The notes under the pieces are model-generated. The model was not told the origin of the DNA and did no database searches. It saw nothing but the letters and a program-made list of their open reading frames with translations. Below, in pieces: positions 61,151 through 64,000 of a stretch of DNA of 64,000 nt (its first letter is position 1; each line of letters starts with the position of its first letter). The DNA comes from Coenobita brevimanus (lineage: Eukaryota; Arthropoda; Malacostraca; Decapoda; Coenobitidae). The translations under genes and the position numbers were made by a program. The DNA lies in contig CM064657.1 of assembly GCA_032717465.1 (NCBI GenBank), positions 23,988,138 to 24,052,137 of the forward strand. Reading direction: 5' to 3'.

Positions 61151-62323
61151 GACAGAAGGTATTATTTGTTTTGAAAAGGCAAAACCTGGTTCCTGTCAGC
61201 AATCGTCAGAAAATACTGCTACTCTACTTACGTAACCTTGGAATGTTACTTCTTACGCAGTCGGCTGTTACGGTAGTCTGCCTTATAAAAAATCGTTTCC
61301 TCGATTTACGGAAAACTATTGGGAATTACGAGTTGCTATGAAATGAAAATAATTGAGAATTTTAATGCGATTTCCAAATTGGTGTCTATCTTTCTTGTAA
61401 CTTCAAAATTGGCTGAGATATCCAAAAAAAAATTCGCTAGAGTACTGCAGAGTTTTCCTCCCGACCCCTGCTCCCATTTCTAGCTGATGCGATAAATCTT
61501 TCGCTCGGGTACATATGTCGGGGGTCCAGTCTGTGACTAAATTTGGTGTCCGAGCGAGTGAAGCGAACGAGAAGAAGAAGAGTATTGGTTTTAGGAAGTG
61601 TGGGGGAATATTTTTGGTGTAATCTAATAAGTTCGTTTTAGTATTTTCAGGTCAGGAAATCAGAGGAAGATGATGATACTGCCTGACTTGCACGCTCGCT
61701 CGCTCGAGCACGTTCGACACTTTCAGTGTGGACGCCTATTACCGTACATGTTTTAGGTAAAATTGTATTAAATTAGGTTCGGTTAAATCCTGTAATGGCC
61801 TAATCAATCTTCGAAAAAAAAATCAATACACATCACAAATACTAGCGAACCGAGATGATTGAGGGGGAAATTGTGATGGTTTTCCCGTCTGCTGCACCTG
61901 TCCTGCACCCACCCCACCGCCTCCCCGGAGAAACAATATGGCGCCACACTTGGGGGCTCCGGCGGCGTCTTTTATGTTCCGACCGCCATGACTCTAGGTG
62001 ATGAAAAGCCTCCCTTGCCGGTAATTTCTTGCGCCTTGTTGAGCGAAGGTGGGGGGAGGGGGTAATGGTAAGGGGTAAGGGAGAATGGTGATGGTGGCGG
62101 TGGGGGGCTGACGATAGGATCCGGTGATGTCAGCTGCAGTGTGGGTGGCAAACGACATCATTCAGTCCTATAATGTGACACATTCTTCTAACACCTACCT
62201 CTGGTGGCAACTTGTGTCTTTTTTTTCTTTTCTTTTTTTTATTTCCCCAGCACAGAGAAGATATAGTACCGTATCGTCCCCATCCGGCTGAGCAAATCTT
62301 CAAGCCTCATTTATGATATCATT
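61151..62323. other. Unassigned sequence, GC-rich near 61900-62130
   Basis: A CpG-containing patch with GGCGCCACACTTGGGGGCTC and CGGCGGCGTC lies at ~61938-61973. A GCTCGCTCGCTCGAGC inverted motif is at ~61692. No open frame of useful length; a regulatory role cannot be shown. Confidence 0.45.
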
Positions 62324-62335
62324 TTAGACTTTGTC

Positions 62336-62851
62336 CATTCATCCATCCATCATCCAATCCTACATTGCCCAGTGAGGAGCGTAGGAGCCCGGGGCTAGGC
62401 AGTTGGTCCCGACATTTAAGATGAGAGTGACCAGCCTCACTCATCCCTGAGTGGCGTTACATGAGCAATCAACCCCAACCACCCCTTGGATATAAACCTT
62501 CACCGGCTCAATCCGATTGGAGTGCAGTAATTACCCACTAAACTACCAGGCGCCAAAATTTGGTTATATGGTTACCACCCAGCGTAGTAAATGGTTTCCT
62601 GGTGTCAGGAAACCATTTGGCTTGTCACTCAGTGTAGAGTCACCCACAGGCAGAAGGAAGAGGAAAGAATGAAGGAAAGAAAGACAGAAGAGGGAGTGTA
62701 AAGTCACCCGTAGGCAGAAGGGCAAGGAAAGAATGAAGTAAAGAAAGACAGAAGAGGATGGAAGGAAAGAAGGATGGAGGAGAGGAAAGGGCAGACACCC
62801 TAGAGCAGCACTACATCGAGTGAGTGGATGGTGAGCGCCCCCACCCACCAC
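62336..62851 (-). mobile_element. Composite SINE, full-length, with perfect 12-bp target duplication
   Basis: TTAGACTTTGTC flanks both sides (62324-62335 and 62852-62863), so arms A and B moved as one 516-bp unit. On the minus strand it starts GTGGTGGGTGGGGGCGCTCA (arm B). It continues with two tandem copies of a TCTGCCTGTGGGTGACTCTA-type ~75-bp segment, then GTAACCATATAACC and arm A: GGCGCCTGGTAGTTTAGTGG (A-box-like), GGTTTATATCC (decayed B box) and TGCTCATGTAACGCCACTCA. It ends in a GGAT-type tail. Overlapping Ser/Leu-rich frames on the minus strand are not genes. It lies about 40 bp left of the candidate exon at 62890. Confidence 0.9.
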
Positions 62852-62889
62852 TTAGACTTTGTCACTAAAGGATATTATTTAGCTTATAG

Positions 62890-63091
62890 GAAACCTCTAG
62901 AACTGAAGGTATTAAAACAGTGTCCATTAAGACAAATCCCTCCTAGAATATATGATGAACCAGACAAAATAAATCCAATATGTTGTACACCATTCCAGCA
63001 GGGCAGTATTCCAAATGCGATTGGACAGCCAGTGATAAGGAGAGCTGGTTCTCCCATTTCACCAGTCAGTAGGACCTCAACTACTGGCTGA
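62890..63091 (+). CDS. Candidate terminal coding exon, unknown protein
   Basis: An acceptor-like TTTAGCTTATAG (to 62889) precedes a 202-bp open stretch ending in TGA at 63089-63091. The peptide reads KPLELKVLKQCPLRQIPPRI, then a charged YDEPDKINP, ICCTPFQQGS, then a proline/serine-rich end with AGSPISPVS. It has no simple repeat, little CpG and mixed amino-acid use, unlike all other frames here. I do not recognise a family. Against it: the opposite strand is also open over 62884-63126, the acceptor lacks a strong pyrimidine tract, no AATAAA signal is seen downstream, and no companion exon is found. The composite SINE just upstream would lie in the preceding intron if the exon is real. Confidence 0.35.
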
Positions 63092-64000
63092 CATACTGGT
63101 AACCTTTTGTTGTGGTTTATTGACACCGAGAGCAGACCAGCACGTTCTCTTTAACAGTTTTCTATCTCTGTATCTCTGCGCCATTCTCTGATACACAGTA
63201 CATAACACAATCATTCAAATCATAGTCACCATTGTACCAAAAGTCGAAGTCCCCAGGGGAAGGTATCATAGCTATCTCATCGCTGACGTCTTTCCTCGAA
63301 ACGATTATTCCATATGTATCCCATTAATTTTCGTTTCTTCAGAGTTCCTCTTTATTGAACACAGCCTCTCAACCTCACCTTTTTCCCAGTGAGTTTCAGT
63401 TGTCCGAAACTCTTGCCAGTTGCCTCATATCTTTATCTTTCTACAGTACTTCGTCTCTGCATATATTCAAGGTACAGTGAGTCGACGTTTGCAGTGACGT
63501 CAGTAGGTTCCATCACTCTGTGTGCGATTATCTTGCCTAATATCTTTATAGTATGTTCTGTTTATCTCTTCCCTAATTCTGCTGATGATCCTAAATTCTC
63601 CAGCTATTTCATATATGTAGTGAGAGATTCTTCATGGGCCACTTTTCTCAAATTTCTTTTTTAAGATGATAAATCTCACCACCACCATTGGCTTCCTCCC
63701 CCATGCTCATACGCTTTGATTACACTGTATTCGAGATTGAGTCAGCGTAAAAAAAAAAAAAATCCCAAGTATTAATTGCTCTCATTTCCGCAACATGCTG
63801 TTCGACAAAGGTTCATAATCGTGAAGATGATGCAGCACAGGATGAGAATGTAAGGCAAGGAAGACAGCAAAATATTTTGTAGCCTTTGGAAGCTCCTATT
63901 ATGGCTGTTTATAAAAATATAGGAACACAGGCGGGGCGTTCATCATCTTGGCATCATCATTTTTCGGACAGGAAGAAGTATTTTGAGCATGCTTTTTACA
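63092..64000. other. Unassigned sequence
   Basis: A 91-codon plus-strand frame at 63389-63664 has no known motif. A 13-base A run lies at ~63749. No polyadenylation signal of the AATAAA type is seen after the candidate exon. Confidence 0.45.

Overview
This looks like eukaryotic, arthropod-type nuclear DNA, most likely from a decapod crustacean (inference). The grounds are very dense AC/GT, AT, GATA and GA microsatellites, tRNA-derived SINEs with a crustacean-type body, decayed non-LTR retrotransposons, hAT-type DNA elements and degenerate TTAGG/CCTAA tracts. Nothing points to bacterial or organellar DNA: there are no operons, no rRNA and no intact tRNA genes. Almost every long open frame is either a translation of simple sequence or a broken piece of a transposon. 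The window reads as intergenic or intronic sequence, with one weak candidate for a host coding exon at the far right (62890-63091).

Layout. 1-1525: a LINE fragment, a 5'-truncated composite SINE and a LINE 3' end, separated by AT/GATA arrays. 1526-8630: mostly unassigned, with AC arrays, a 43-bp minisatellite (5600-6040) and a LINE C-terminal relic (7125-7421). 8630-17255: SINEs and a dense field of short TTAA-bounded elements, including a composite SINE that carries a second, nested tRNA-Thr-like SINE with its target duplication (10207-10912). 17300-26360: telomere-like sequence, a dead reverse transcriptase (19960-20915), a 22-bp minisatellite and SINEs. 26360-38200: sparse sequence with repeat families, hairpin-tailed repeats, a purine tract and a hAT-like element (34754-35414). 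38570-41550: the best resolved nest. A SINE with a poly(A) tail is followed by a 2-kb hAT-type element with a perfect 8-bp target duplication, which itself contains a 5'-truncated LINE with its own 7-bp duplication; a five-block compound microsatellite follows. 41750-48300: LINE ends, hairpin repeats and another dead reverse transcriptase. 48380-50895: a GGTCA-rich tandem repeat and a 1.6-kb CACCA/ACA satellite. 51300-62850: SINEs, AC arrays, hairpin repeats, TTAA elements, a 92-bp minisatellite, telomere-like sequence and a full-length composite SINE with a perfect 12-bp target duplication.

How the parts relate. The recurring theme is non-autonomous elements using host or element machinery. 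At least five SINE types have tRNA-like A and B boxes and would depend on LINE reverse transcriptases such as those whose remains lie here, all damaged. The most abundant recognisable unit is a ~100-bp element that starts and ends with TTAA and a CCCTTCA-type inverted repeat. It occurs as single units, direct dimers and inverted dimers, roughly thirty recognisable copies. Its ends resemble the piggyBac TTAA target rule, but no transposase is present. Family names in this annotation are working labels; no database was searched.
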